This document shows positions 17,178 to 26,165 of a stretch of 64,000 nucleotides of DNA, piece after piece. The notes below the pieces were generated by a model. That model did no database searches. It was not told the DNA's origin and saw only the letters and a program-made list of their open reading frames with translations. The translations under genes and the position numbers were made by a program. Positions within the stretch are counted from its first letter, which is position 1. Every line of letters begins with the position of its first letter. Source of the stretch: Burkholderia sp. BCC0506 (lineage in GTDB: Bacteria; Pseudomonadota; Gammaproteobacteria; Burkholderiales; Burkholderiaceae); assembly GCF_902833145.1 (NCBI RefSeq), contig NZ_CADFEN010000009.1, forward strand, positions 62,001-126,000. Direction: 5' to 3'.

Positions 17178-18119
17178 TCAAAGCTCGTACGATTCGGATT
17201 CGCCCTTGAGCGCCTGCTCGATCAGCTTGCGGTTCAGCGTCGGCGACAGCAGTTCGACCAGCGTATAGACGTAGCTGCGCAGGTAGGCGCCCTGCTTGAG
17301 CGCGACGCGCGTCACGTTGCTGCCGAACAGGTGACCGACCGGGATCAGCCGCAGGCCGCGATCGCGCTCCGGATTGAACGCGATGTCGGCCATGATGCCG
17401 ACGCCGAGGCCGAGCTCGACATAGGTCTTGATCACGTCGGCGTCGATCGCCTCGAGCACGATGTCCGGCGACAGCCCGCGCAGCGCGAACGCATGGTTGA
17501 TCTTCTTGCGGCCGGCGAACGCGTCGTCGTACGTGATCAGCGGGTACTGGGCGAGGTCGTCCAGCGTGATCGGCTTGCGTTCGAGCAGCGGATGGTCGGC
17601 CGGCACGACGGCCGCGTGATGCCACTGGAAGCAGGGCAGCGACACGAGCTCCTTGTAGTCGGAGATCGCTTCGGTCGCGATCGCGAGATCGGCCTGGTCG
17701 TGGATCACCATCTCGGCTACCTGCGTCGGGCTGCCCTGCAGGATCGACAGGTGCACCTTCGGGAAGCGCTTCTTGAACTCGGCGATCGCGGCCGGCAGCG
17801 AGTAGCGGGCTTGCGTGTGGGTCGCCGCGATGGTCAGGTTGCCCTGGTCTTGCGCGGCATAATCTTTTCCGACCCTTTTAAGGCTTTCCACTTCCTGCAG
17901 AATCCGCTCGACCGACGCGAGGATGATTCGCCCGGGCTCGGTGAGCGAGCGCACGCGCTTGCCGTGCCGCGTGAAGATCTCGACGCCCAGCTCGTCCTCG
18001 AGCTCGATGATGGCCTTCGACACCCCCGGTTGCGACGTGTAGAGCGCCTTGGCGGCCTCGGTGAGGTTGAAATTCTGCCGGACGGCCTCGCGCACGAAGC
18101 GAAATTGGTGCAGGTTCAT
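17178..18119 (-). CDS. cysB: CysB-family LysR transcriptional regulator
   Basis: 313-aa regulator of sulfur assimilation. HTH: FNLTEAAKALYTSQPGVSKAIIELEDELG. CysB-group features include FTRHGKRV, the sulfate/O-acetylserine-pocket segment TIAATHTQARYSLP and the ILQGSPTQ and ITYDDAFAGR loops. In enterics CysB activates cys genes with N-acetylserine under sulfur limitation. It is divergent from the cys operon, so control of cysI and downstream genes from the 214-base gap is likely. Cbl/SsuR paralogs share these motifs and cannot be excluded. Confidence 0.9.
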   Translation of the reverse strand: MNLHQFRFVREAVRQNFNLTEAAKALYTSQPGVSKAIIELEDELGVEIFTRHGKRVRSLTEPGRIILASVERILQEVESLKRVGKDYAAQDQGNLTIAATHTQARYSLPAAIAEFKKRFPKVHLSILQGSPTQVAEMVIHDQADLAIATEAISDYKELVSLPCFQWHHAAVVPADHPLLERKPITLDDLAQYPLITYDDAFAGRKKINHAFALRGLSPDIVLEAIDADVIKTYVELGLGVGIMADIAFNPERDRGLRLIPVGHLFGSNVTRVALKQGAYLRSYVYTLVELLSPTLNRKLIEQALKGESESYEL

Positions 18120-18333
18120 TTATAACCCTTCCGCATATCAACAGAATTTTTTAGTCGTTTGAAATATAAGGCGAGTTTATTACGATTCACCCGAGTTTTT
18201 CAAATATGGATATCTGTTTTCGTCATTAGCAATCCAGCCGGCAGCGGATGGCGGCGGTGGCGACGGAACGGAGATTCGGGCGCGACGTGGCTAGGACGTC
18301 GCGCGGTCACCACGAAAACCCTGGGGTCCCCGA
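18120..18333 (+). promoter_or_regulatory. cysB-cysI divergent control region with a leader hairpin
   Basis: 214-base gap. The cysB-proximal half is AT-rich (18125-18215), a probable site for LysR-type binding and both promoters. The cysI-proximal half is GC-rich and contains a perfect 9-bp inverted repeat GCGCGACGT / ACGTCGCGC with a 7-base loop (18280-18304). Adjacent to the start codon is a GGGGTCCCC palindrome. No clear AGGAGG precedes the cysI ATG. Confidence 0.5.
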
Positions 18334-20013
18334 ATGTATCAGTACGACCAATACGACCAGACGATCGTCGACGAACGTGTCGCGCAGTACCGCGATCAGG
18401 TGCGCCGCCGGCTGTCGGGCGAGTTGAGCGAAGACGAATTCCGTCCGCTGCGTCTGCAGAACGGCCTGTACATGCAGCGCCACGCGTACATGCACCGCAT
18501 CGCGATTCCGTACGGCAACCTGCGCAGCGACCAGCTCCGCATGCTCGCGCGCATCGCCCGCGAACACGACCGCGGCTACGGCCACTTCTCGACGCGCTCG
18601 AACATCCAGTTCAACTGGGTGCAGCTCGAAGAGACGCCCGAGATCCTCGCGAAGCTCGCGTCGGTGCAGATGCACGCGATCCAGACGTCGGGCAACTGCA
18701 TCCGCAACATCACGGCCGACCAGTTCGCCGGCGTCGCGCAGGACGAAGAGATCGATCCGCGTCCGTGGGCCGAGGTCCTGCGTCAGTGGTCGACGTTCCA
18801 CCCCGAATTCGCGTGGCTGCCGCGCAAGTTCAAGATCGCGGTGTCGGGCTCGAAGCATGACCGCGCGGCCGTGCAGATTCACGATCTCGGCGTGTACCTG
18901 AAGAAGAACGCGCAGGGCGACGTGGTCGCGAGCATCCTCGCGGGCGGCGGCCTCGGCCGTACGCCGATCGTCGGCGCGGTGATCAAGGAAGACCTGCCGT
19001 GGCAGCACCTGCTCACGTACTGCGAAGCCGTGCTGCGCGTGTACAACCGCTACGGCCGTCGCGACAACCTGTACAAGGCGCGGATCAAGATCCTCGTGAA
19101 GGCGCTGTCGCCGGCGAAGTTCGCGCAGCAGGTCGAGGAAGAATGGCAGCACCTGAAGGACGGCCCGTCGACGCTCACGCAGGCCGAAATCGACCGCGTG
19201 TCGCAATACTTCCAGCCGCCCGTCTACGAGAAGCTGGCCGACACCGACGCGTCGTTCGAACAGCATCTGCTCGAGAACAAGGCGTTCGCGCGCTGGGTCG
19301 AGCGTAACGTCGCGCCGCACAAGGTGCCGGGTTATGCGGCCGTCACGCTGTCGCTGAAGGACCATCGCGTGGCCCCGGGCGACGCGACCGACGCGCAGAT
19401 GGATCTGGTGGCCGACTGGGCCGACGCGTACTCGTTCGGCGAGCTGCGCGTGTCGCACGAGCAGAACCTGATTCTCGCGAACGTGAAGAAGCGCGACCTG
19501 TTCGCGCTGTGGGAAAAGGCGAAGGCGGCCGGTTTCGCGACGCCGAACGTGGGCCTCCTGACCGACATCATCGCGTGCCCGGGCGGCGACTTCTGCTCGC
19601 TCGCGAACGCGAAGTCGATCCCGATCGCGCTGGCGATCCAGCAGCGTTTCGACGATCTCGACTACGTGTACGACCTCGGCGACCTGTCGCTGAACATTTC
19701 CGGTTGCATGAACTCGTGCGGTCATCACCACGTCGGCAACATCGGCATCCTGGGCGTCGACAAGGACGGCGCCGAGTGGTACCAGGTGTCGCTCGGCGGC
19801 GAGCAGGGCACGGGCCGCAACGGCGCGCGCCTCGGCCGCGTGATCGGGCCGTCGTTCTCCGCGGGAGAAGTGCCGGACGTGATCGCGAAGCTGATCGACA
19901 CGTTCGTCGAGGCGCGCATCGACGGCGAGCGCTTCATCGACACGTACGACCGCATCGGCATCGCGCCGTTCAAGGAGCGCGTGTATGCGGCGCGCCAGGC
20001 AGTGAACGCGTAA
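18334..20013 (+). CDS. cysI: Siroheme- and [4Fe-4S]-dependent sulfite (nitrite) reductase CysI
   Basis: 559-aa enzyme that reduces sulfite to sulfide with six electrons. It has two ferredoxin-like/siroheme repeats. The cluster and siroheme ligands are visible as Cys415 and Cys421 (CPGGDFC) with Cys458 and Cys462 (CMNSCGHHH). HFSTRSNIQFNW is the conserved siroheme-contacting segment. No flavoprotein CysJ is present, so the electron donor is unknown. It heads an operon with DUF934, cysH, cysD, cysN and a SUMT gene, which makes sulfite rather than nitrite the likely substrate. Confidence 0.95.
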   Translation: MYQYDQYDQTIVDERVAQYRDQVRRRLSGELSEDEFRPLRLQNGLYMQRHAYMHRIAIPYGNLRSDQLRMLARIAREHDRGYGHFSTRSNIQFNWVQLEETPEILAKLASVQMHAIQTSGNCIRNITADQFAGVAQDEEIDPRPWAEVLRQWSTFHPEFAWLPRKFKIAVSGSKHDRAAVQIHDLGVYLKKNAQGDVVASILAGGGLGRTPIVGAVIKEDLPWQHLLTYCEAVLRVYNRYGRRDNLYKARIKILVKALSPAKFAQQVEEEWQHLKDGPSTLTQAEIDRVSQYFQPPVYEKLADTDASFEQHLLENKAFARWVERNVAPHKVPGYAAVTLSLKDHRVAPGDATDAQMDLVADWADAYSFGELRVSHEQNLILANVKKRDLFALWEKAKAAGFATPNVGLLTDIIACPGGDFCSLANAKSIPIALAIQQRFDDLDYVYDLGDLSLNISGCMNSCGHHHVGNIGILGVDKDGAEWYQVSLGGEQGTGRNGARLGRVIGPSFSAGEVPDVIAKLIDTFVEARIDGERFIDTYDRIGIAPFKERVYAARQAVNA

Positions 20014-20038
20014 CCAACCGGGTAGAAGGAATTTGCAG

Positions 20039-20581
20039 ATGGCTTCGATTATCAAGAACCGCGCAGTGATCGACGACGCATGGCAGGTCGTGCGCGCGGC
20101 GGAAGACGGCGCGCTGCCCGCGGTCGACGCGTTGCCGGCAGGCAAGGTGCTGGTGCCGTTCGCGTTGTGGCAGGCTGAGCGTGCGGCGCTCGTCGCCGCG
20201 AAGGCGAAGGACGAACTCGGCGTGTGGCTCGCGCCGGACAGCGAACCGGCGGATCTCGCGGCCGACTTCGGCGCGATCTCGCTGGTCGCCGTCGATTTCC
20301 CGCGCTTCGCGGACGGCCGCGGCTACAGCATCGCGCGCCTGCTGCGCGAGCGTCATGGCTGGACCGGCGAGCTGCGCGCGATCGGCGACGTGCTGCGCGA
20401 CCAGCTGCTGTACATGTCGCGTTGCGGCTTCGACGCATTCGCGGTGCGTGCCGACAAGGACATCCACGATGCGCTGAATGCGTTCACGGAATTCACGCAG
20501 CGTTACCAGGGCGGGTTCGACGAGCCGGCACCGCTGTTCCGCCGCCGCGCGGCTGCGCCCGACGCCAAGGTGAGCGCATGA
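20039..20581 (+). CDS. DUF934 family protein (sulfur-assimilation operon)
   Basis: 180-aa protein of unknown activity. The ATG at 20039 has an AGAAGGA site eight bases upstream; an in-frame TTG at 20033 is less likely. Features are a hydrophilic N-terminus, LVPFALWQAER, FGAISLVAVDFPRFADGRGYSIARLLRER and GDVLRDQLLYMSRCGFDAFAV, typical of DUF934. There is no cofactor motif or signal peptide. It lies between cysI (25-base gap) and cysH (ATGA overlap), so a role with sulfite reductase is inferred from position only. Confidence 0.85.
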   Translation: MASIIKNRAVIDDAWQVVRAAEDGALPAVDALPAGKVLVPFALWQAERAALVAAKAKDELGVWLAPDSEPADLAADFGAISLVAVDFPRFADGRGYSIARLLRERHGWTGELRAIGDVLRDQLLYMSRCGFDAFAVRADKDIHDALNAFTEFTQRYQGGFDEPAPLFRRRAAAPDAKVSA

Positions 20582-21330
20582 GCACCGCAGCCGCCACCGC
20601 GCTGACGCCGGAGCTCGCCGCGAAGGTCGAGCGCCTCGACGCGCTGCTCGCGCAGATCGGCGCCCGCCACGACAAGGTGAAGTTCGCGAGCAGCCTCGCC
20701 GCGGAAGACATGCTGCTCACGCACGCGATCCTGTCGAAGAACGTGCCGATCGGCATCTTCTCGCTGAACACGGGCCGCCTGCACGCGGAAACGCTCGGCA
20801 TGATCGACCGCGTGCGCGAGCGCTACGGCTACGAGATCGAGCAGTTCCATCCGCGGCAGGACGCGGTCGACCAATACGTGGCCGAGCACGGCCTGAACGC
20901 GTTCTACGAGAGCGTCGAGCTGCGCAAGTCGTGCTGCCACATCCGCAAGGTCGAGCCACTGAACCGCGCGCTGGCCGACGTCGGCGCGTGGGTGACGGGC
21001 CAGCGCCGCGAGCAGTCGGTCACGCGTGCCGAGCTGCACGAGGAAGAACGGGACGAAGCGCGCGGGATCGCGAAGTACAACCCGCTCGCCGACTGGACGG
21101 AAAGCGACGTGTGGGCGTACCTTAACGCGTTCGACGTGCCGGTCAACCCGCTGCATGCGCGCGGCTACCCGAGCATCGGCTGCGAGCCGTGCACGCGCGC
21201 GATCCGCCCCGGCGAGGACAGCCGCGCGGGCCGCTGGTGGTGGGAGTCGCGCGATACGAAGGAATGCGGGCTGCACATCACGACGATCACGCCGATTCCC
21301 GCGAATGCCGAAGCCGGCGCCGCGCACTGA
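20578..21330 (+). CDS. cysH: Adenylyl-sulfate (APS) reductase CysH
   Basis: 250-aa thioredoxin-dependent reductase producing sulfite. FASSLAAEDMLLTHAI is the PP-loop-like nucleotide site. Two cysteine pairs, Cys119-Cys120 and Cys202-Cys205 (GCEPC), are the [4Fe-4S] ligands that mark APS rather than PAPS reductases. Cys230 in KECGLH is the catalytic nucleophile. Consistent with this, no cysC (APS kinase) is present. The ATG overlaps the DUF934 stop. Confidence 0.95.
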   Translation: MSTAAATALTPELAAKVERLDALLAQIGARHDKVKFASSLAAEDMLLTHAILSKNVPIGIFSLNTGRLHAETLGMIDRVRERYGYEIEQFHPRQDAVDQYVAEHGLNAFYESVELRKSCCHIRKVEPLNRALADVGAWVTGQRREQSVTRAELHEEERDEARGIAKYNPLADWTESDVWAYLNAFDVPVNPLHARGYPSIGCEPCTRAIRPGEDSRAGRWWWESRDTKECGLHITTITPIPANAEAGAAH

Positions 21331-21406
21331 AAGCCGACAAGAAAACTGAATATTGCGCCGCCCGCGACAGCGGGCGGCACGAACCCGGAAGAGAAGGACT
21401 GAAATC

Positions 21407-22369
21407 ATGAGCACGACGCTCGAGCAATCCGCCTTTGCCCCGCCCACCGGCGCCGACAGCCGCATGGGCCACCTCGACTGGCTCGAAGCCGAGTCGATCC
21501 ACATCCTGCGCGAACTCGTGGCCGAATGCAGCAAGCCGGCGCTGTTGTTTTCGGGCGGCAAGGATTCGGTCGTCGTGCTGCATCTGGCGCTGAAGGCGTT
21601 CGGCCTCGGCGCGAACCGCAAGACGACGCTGCCGTTCCCGCTCGTGCATATCGACACGGGCCACAACTACGAGGAAGTGATCGACTTCCGCGACCGCCGT
21701 GCGCAAGAGCTCGGCGCCGAGCTGGTGGTCGGCCACGTCGAGGATTCGATCAAGCGCGGCACGGTCGTGCTGCGCCGCGAAACCGATTCGCGCAACGCCG
21801 CGCAGGCCGTCACGCTGCTCGAGACGATCGAGCAGCACGGCTACACGGCGCTGATCGGCGGCGCGCGCCGCGACGAGGAGAAGGCGCGTGCGAAGGAACG
21901 GATCTTCTCGTTCCGCGACGAATTCGGCCAGTGGGACCCGAAGGCGCAACGCCCTGAGCTGTGGAGCCTGTACAACGCGCGCCTGCACAAGGGCGAGCAT
22001 CTGCGCGTGTTCCCGATCTCGAACTGGACCGAGCTCGACGTGTGGCAGTACATCGCGCGCGAGAACCTCGAACTGCCGTCGATCTATTACGCGCACCAGC
22101 GCGAGATCGTGCGCCGCAACGGGCTGCTCGTGCCGGTCACGCCGCTCACGCCGATGCGTGACGGCGAGACGAGCGAGCTGGCGCAGGTGCGCTTCCGCAC
22201 GGTCGGCGACATCAGCTGCACGTGCCCGGTCGAGAGCGACGCGGACGACGTCGAGAAGATCATCGCCGAGACGGCGGTGACCGAGATCACCGAGCGCGGC
22301 GCGACCCGGATGGACGACCAGGCCTCCGAAGCCGCGATGGAACAGCGCAAGAAGCAAGGCTATTTCTGA
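21407..22369 (+). CDS. cysD: Sulfate adenylyltransferase subunit 2 CysD
   Basis: 320-aa catalytic subunit of ATP sulfurylase (sulfate + ATP to APS + PPi). It has the PP-loop LLFSGGKDSVVVLHLA, HIDTGHNYEEVIDFRD and the C-terminal ISCTCPVES...TERGATRMDDQ. Start ATG at 21407 has a GAGAAGGA site upstream. It is followed 22 bases later by its GTPase partner CysN. Confidence 0.97.
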   Translation: MSTTLEQSAFAPPTGADSRMGHLDWLEAESIHILRELVAECSKPALLFSGGKDSVVVLHLALKAFGLGANRKTTLPFPLVHIDTGHNYEEVIDFRDRRAQELGAELVVGHVEDSIKRGTVVLRRETDSRNAAQAVTLLETIEQHGYTALIGGARRDEEKARAKERIFSFRDEFGQWDPKAQRPELWSLYNARLHKGEHLRVFPISNWTELDVWQYIARENLELPSIYYAHQREIVRRNGLLVPVTPLTPMRDGETSELAQVRFRTVGDISCTCPVESDADDVEKIIAETAVTEITERGATRMDDQASEAAMEQRKKQGYF

Positions 22370-22391
22370 AGCACACGAGGACATTCACATC

Positions 22392-23708
22392 ATGAGCATC
22401 ATCGAGAACACCGAAGACCTCGGCGTGTTGCGCTTCATCACCGCGGGCAGCGTCGACGACGGCAAGAGCACGCTGATCGGCCGCCTGCTGTACGACAGCA
22501 AGGCCGTGCTGTCCGACCAGTTGTCCGCGCTGTCGCGCGCGAAGAACAAGCGCACGGTCGGCGACGAGCTCGATCTCGCGCTGCTGACCGACGGGCTGGA
22601 AGCCGAGCGCGAGCAGGGCATCACGATCGACGTCGCGTACCGCTACTTCGCGACCGCGAAGCGCAAGTTCATCATCGCCGACACGCCGGGCCACGAGCAG
22701 TACACGCGCAACATGGTGACGGGCGCGTCGACCGCGCACGCGGCGATCATCCTGGTCGACGCGACGCGCATCACGGTCGAGAACGGCGTCGTGCAGCTCC
22801 TGCCGCAGACCAAGCGCCACAGCGCGATCGTCAAGCTGCTCGGGCTGCAGCACGTGATCGTCGCGATCAACAAGATGGACCTCGTCGACTACAGCGAGGC
22901 GCGCTTCAACGAGATCCGCGACGCGTACGTCGCGCTCGCGAAGCAGCTCGGTCTGACCGACGTGCGCTTCGTGCCGGTGTCGGCGCTCAAGGGCGACAAC
23001 ATCGTCGGCGCGAGCGAGCGCATGCCGTGGTACGCGGGCGAGCCGCTGCTCGACGTGCTCGAATCGCTGCCGGTCGAGACGCAGGCGCATGATGCGCTGC
23101 GCTTTCCGGTGCAGTGGGTCGCGCGCCAGGACGGCAGCTCGGCCGACGATTTCCGCGGCTACATGGGCCGCATCGAGTCGGGCGAAGTGAAGGTCGGCGA
23201 CGCGCTCGTCGTGCTGCCGTCGAACCGAACCGCGACGGTGGCCGAGATCGTCGCGCCGGTGCCGGGCGGCACGGCTTCCGTTGCGCACGCGTTCGCGGGC
23301 CAGACGGTGACGATCCGTCTCGAAGAGGACGTCGACGTGTCGCGCGGCGACATGTTCGTCACGACCGCCGAGCCGGTCGAGCCGGCCAGGAAGCTCGAGG
23401 CCGACCTGTGCTGGTTCGACGAGGCGCCGCTGTCGCCGCAGCGCAAGTACCTGCTGAAGCAGACCACCAGCACGGTGTTCGCGAAGATCGGCGCGGTCAA
23501 GCAGGTGCTCGACGTGCATACGCTGTCGCACGCGACCGACCGTCAGGAACTGAAGATGAACGACATCGGCCGCGTGGCGCTGACGCTGCAAAAGCCGATC
23601 GTCTGCGACACGTACGATGCGCATCCGGGCACGGGCGCGTTCGTGCTGATCGACGAGGCGACGCATCACACGGTCGCCGCGGGCATGATCCGCGCGTTCT
23701 CGGCGTAA
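22392..23708 (+). CDS. cysN: Sulfate adenylyltransferase subunit 1 CysN (GTPase)
   Basis: 438-aa EF-Tu-like GTPase that drives CysD. G1 is GSVDDGKST, with EREQGITIDVAYRYF (G2), DTPGHEQY (G3) and NKMD (G4). There is no C-terminal APS-kinase (CysC) domain, which fits an APS-reductase pathway. Confidence 0.97.
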   Translation: MSIIENTEDLGVLRFITAGSVDDGKSTLIGRLLYDSKAVLSDQLSALSRAKNKRTVGDELDLALLTDGLEAEREQGITIDVAYRYFATAKRKFIIADTPGHEQYTRNMVTGASTAHAAIILVDATRITVENGVVQLLPQTKRHSAIVKLLGLQHVIVAINKMDLVDYSEARFNEIRDAYVALAKQLGLTDVRFVPVSALKGDNIVGASERMPWYAGEPLLDVLESLPVETQAHDALRFPVQWVARQDGSSADDFRGYMGRIESGEVKVGDALVVLPSNRTATVAEIVAPVPGGTASVAHAFAGQTVTIRLEEDVDVSRGDMFVTTAEPVEPARKLEADLCWFDEAPLSPQRKYLLKQTTSTVFAKIGAVKQVLDVHTLSHATDRQELKMNDIGRVALTLQKPIVCDTYDAHPGTGAFVLIDEATHHTVAAGMIRAFSA

Positions 23709-23768
23709 TCGTCAATTGGCGCGGCGGCGAACCGGCCGCCGCGGCAGGACCCTAGCGAAGCGACAAAC

Positions 23769-24518
23769 ATGGGCAAGGTGTATCTGATCGGAGCAGGGCC
23801 GGGCGCCGCGGACCTCATCACGGTGCGCGGCATGCGGCTGCTCGAGCAGGCCGACGTGGTGCTGCACGACGCGCTCGTCGAGCCCGCGATGCTCGACTAT
23901 GCGCCGAACGCGCGGAAGATCGCGGTCGGCAAGCGCTGCGGGCAGCGCTCGACCGCGCAGCATTTCATCAACAAGCAGATCGTCGATGCGGCGCATGAGC
24001 ATGCCTGCGTCGTGCGGCTCAAGGGCGGCGATCCGATGCTGTTCGGTCGCGCCGAAGAGGAAATGCGCGCGCTCGAGGCGGCCGGCATCGACTACGAGGT
24101 CGTGCCGGGCATCACGGCCGCGCTGGCCGGCGCGGCGACGCTGAAGCGTTCGCTCACGTTGCGCGGCGTGTCGCGCAGCGTCGCGTTCGCGACGCACAGC
24201 CGCGCGCCGGGCAGCGACGAGATCCGCGAAGCCGCCCGCGCCGATTCGATCGTCTACTACATGGGCCGCGACAGTGCGCCCGGCATCGCGCAGGAACTGA
24301 TCGATGCCGGTCGTGCGCCGGCGACGCCGGTGGCGATCGTCGAGGCATGCAGCACCGCGCGCGAACGCACGCTGACACTCACGCTCGCGCAGATGGCGGC
24401 GGGCGACGCGCAGGCGTGGCTCGATCCCGCGGAGCCGAGCCTGCTGATGATCGGCGATGCATTCGCCGAACGCGCACGGCACGCGCAGGCGGGCGATCCG
24501 ATGCGCAATGCCGCCTGA
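23769..24518 (+). CDS. cobA: Uroporphyrinogen-III C-methyltransferase (SUMT)
   Basis: 249-aa SAM-dependent enzyme making precorrin-2 from uroporphyrinogen III. Motifs: VYLIGAGPGAADLITVRG, RLKGGDPMLFGRAEEE, YEVVPGITAALAGAA and the MGRDSAP region. It is a stand-alone domain without the CysG dehydrogenase/chelatase part. At the end of the cys operon it most likely serves siroheme synthesis for CysI, although the same product feeds cobalamin synthesis. Confidence 0.94.
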   Translation: MGKVYLIGAGPGAADLITVRGMRLLEQADVVLHDALVEPAMLDYAPNARKIAVGKRCGQRSTAQHFINKQIVDAAHEHACVVRLKGGDPMLFGRAEEEMRALEAAGIDYEVVPGITAALAGAATLKRSLTLRGVSRSVAFATHSRAPGSDEIREAARADSIVYYMGRDSAPGIAQELIDAGRAPATPVAIVEACSTARERTLTLTLAQMAAGDAQAWLDPAEPSLLMIGDAFAERARHAQAGDPMRNAA

Positions 24519-24545
24519 GCGTGGCTCGGCGGTGGTCCGAAACAA

Positions 24546-24580
24546 AGAAAAGCGCCGGCAGATGCCGGCGCTTTTCTTTG
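24546..24580. terminator. Bidirectional terminator between the cys operon and cbiX
   Basis: A symmetric hairpin AAAGCGCCGGCA / TGCCGGCGCTTTT is flanked by A-rich and T-rich runs on both sides, so it can stop the cys operon (plus) and the chelatase gene (minus). Confidence 0.92.
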
Positions 24581-24602
24581 GGGACGGCGAAGGCGTGCGC
24601 TG

Positions 24603-24986
24603 CTACGCGTCGCTGCCGATCTGCTCGATGCAATAGCGCGCGACCGCGTCGAGCACGCCGTCGTCCTCGCCGACGGCCGTCGCGCAGCGGATCTCGACGC
24701 CCGGATGCGCGGCGCGGCATGCGTCGACGAGTTGCGGCAGGTCGCGGCGGACATGGCCGCCCTGGCCGAAGAACACCGGCACCACGGTGATGCGCGCGCA
24801 GCCGGCCGCGACTTGCGCGGCCACGGCTTCACCGAGCGACGGCGTCATCAGTTCGAGGAACGCGAGCGACACCTGCGCGGCAGGGGAGCCGGCGCCGCGC
24901 AGCCGCGCGGCGAGCCGCTCGAACGGCTCGGCCCAGCGCGGGTCGCGGGCGCCGTGGCCGAACAGGACGATACCGTGCGAATGCAT
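24603..24986 (-). CDS. Small CbiX/SirB-type sirohydrochlorin chelatase
   Basis: 127-aa single-domain chelatase that inserts Fe (siroheme) or Co (cobalamin) into sirohydrochlorin. GIVLFGHGARDPRW carries the catalytic N-terminal His of class-II chelatases, and VVPVFFGQGGHVRRDLP carries the second metal-binding His. Length fits the short CbiX-S form. It converges on the cys operon that encodes SUMT and the siroheme enzyme CysI, which favours an Fe-chelatase (SirB) role. Confidence 0.87.
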   Translation of the reverse strand: MHSHGIVLFGHGARDPRWAEPFERLAARLRGAGSPAAQVSLAFLELMTPSLGEAVAAQVAAGCARITVVPVFFGQGGHVRRDLPQLVDACRAAHPGVEIRCATAVGEDDGVLDAVARYCIEQIGSDA

Positions 24987-25013
24987 GTCGAAGCCTCCGT
25001 CGCGACGCGGCGC

Positions 25014-26162
25014 TCAGTGCCGGTCGACCCACTTGAGCGCGAACAGGCCGAGCGCGAGATAGATGAGACCCGGCGTCGCGGCGGTGAGCGGCGCGGGCCA
25101 CGTGTTCAGCGTGCCGATGTGCGAGAACAGCGTGTTGAGCAACTGAAAGCTCATGCCGAGCATGATGCCGCCGAACACCTTCACGCCGACCACGCCGGCC
25201 CGCGTGTGCAGGTACGCGAACGGCAGCGACAGCACGAGCATCACGAACACCGCGAACGGATACAGCAGCTTGCGCCACAGCGCGATGTCGTAGCGCTGCG
25301 TGTCCTGCTGGTTCTCGCGCAAGTGCTGGATGTAGCGGAACAGGTTGACGATCGACATGCGCTCCGGCGACACGAGCAGCACCGACAGGATCTGCGGCGT
25401 CAGGTCGGAGCGCAGCCGGTATTCGGGCAGCGATACCTGCTGCGAACGGTACACGGGGTTCAGCGCGTCGGCCGGCTGGCCGCTGATCGGCTTGATCGGC
25501 GTCAGTTCGGTTTCGGTGACGCCCTTCAGCAGCCAGTGGCCGGGCGGCTCGTAGCGGCCGGTCTGCGCGATCCGCACGTTCTGCAGCTGGAATTTCGAGT
25601 CGAATTCGTAGATGCGCACGTTGCTGATCGTCGAATCGGGCGACAGGCTGCCGACGTTGACGAAGCGCGTGACCTGCTCGCCGTTCTCGCGGGCCGCGAG
25701 CGTGTCCTTCACCCACACGCCCGACTGGAAGTTCGACGATACCGACGCGCCGAGCGCCTGCAGTCGCACGCGTTCGGACAATTGATCGGCGTACGGGCCG
25801 ACGAATTCGCCGATCAGGTAGGTGACGATCACGAGCGGCACGCCGATCTTCAGCAGCGAGCGCAGCGCCTGGTTGGTCGCGAGGCCCGACACGCGGAAGA
25901 TCGTGAATTCCGAGTTCGCGGCCATCTGCGCGAACACGTAGATCGCGCTGATCAGCGCGGCGACCGGAATGATTTCGTAGAAGCGCGACGGCGTCTGCAG
26001 CGCGACGCGCAGCACCGCGTAGCCGAACTTGTAGTTGCCGTGCCCGACCGAGTTCAGCTCGCTGATCAGGTCGAAGAAGAAGAACAGACCCGAGAACGCG
26101 AACAGGATGAAGATGAACGTGACGTAGATCTGCCGCGCGAAGTACTTTTCATAGAGCCGCAT
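25014..26162 (-). CDS. lptG: LPS export ABC transporter permease LptG
   Basis: 382-aa inner-membrane permease of the LptB2FG complex that extracts lipopolysaccharide. It has three N-terminal transmembrane helices (starting LYEKYFARQIYVTFIFILF), a periplasmic beta-jellyroll (about residues 130-280) and three C-terminal helices ending ALKWVDRH. It starts three bases after the lptF stop; lptB lies elsewhere. Confidence 0.95.
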   Translation of the reverse strand: MRLYEKYFARQIYVTFIFILFAFSGLFFFFDLISELNSVGHGNYKFGYAVLRVALQTPSRFYEIIPVAALISAIYVFAQMAANSEFTIFRVSGLATNQALRSLLKIGVPLVIVTYLIGEFVGPYADQLSERVRLQALGASVSSNFQSGVWVKDTLAARENGEQVTRFVNVGSLSPDSTISNVRIYEFDSKFQLQNVRIAQTGRYEPPGHWLLKGVTETELTPIKPISGQPADALNPVYRSQQVSLPEYRLRSDLTPQILSVLLVSPERMSIVNLFRYIQHLRENQQDTQRYDIALWRKLLYPFAVFVMLVLSLPFAYLHTRAGVVGVKVFGGIMLGMSFQLLNTLFSHIGTLNTWPAPLTAATPGLIYLALGLFALKWVDRH

Positions 26163-26165
26163 CGA

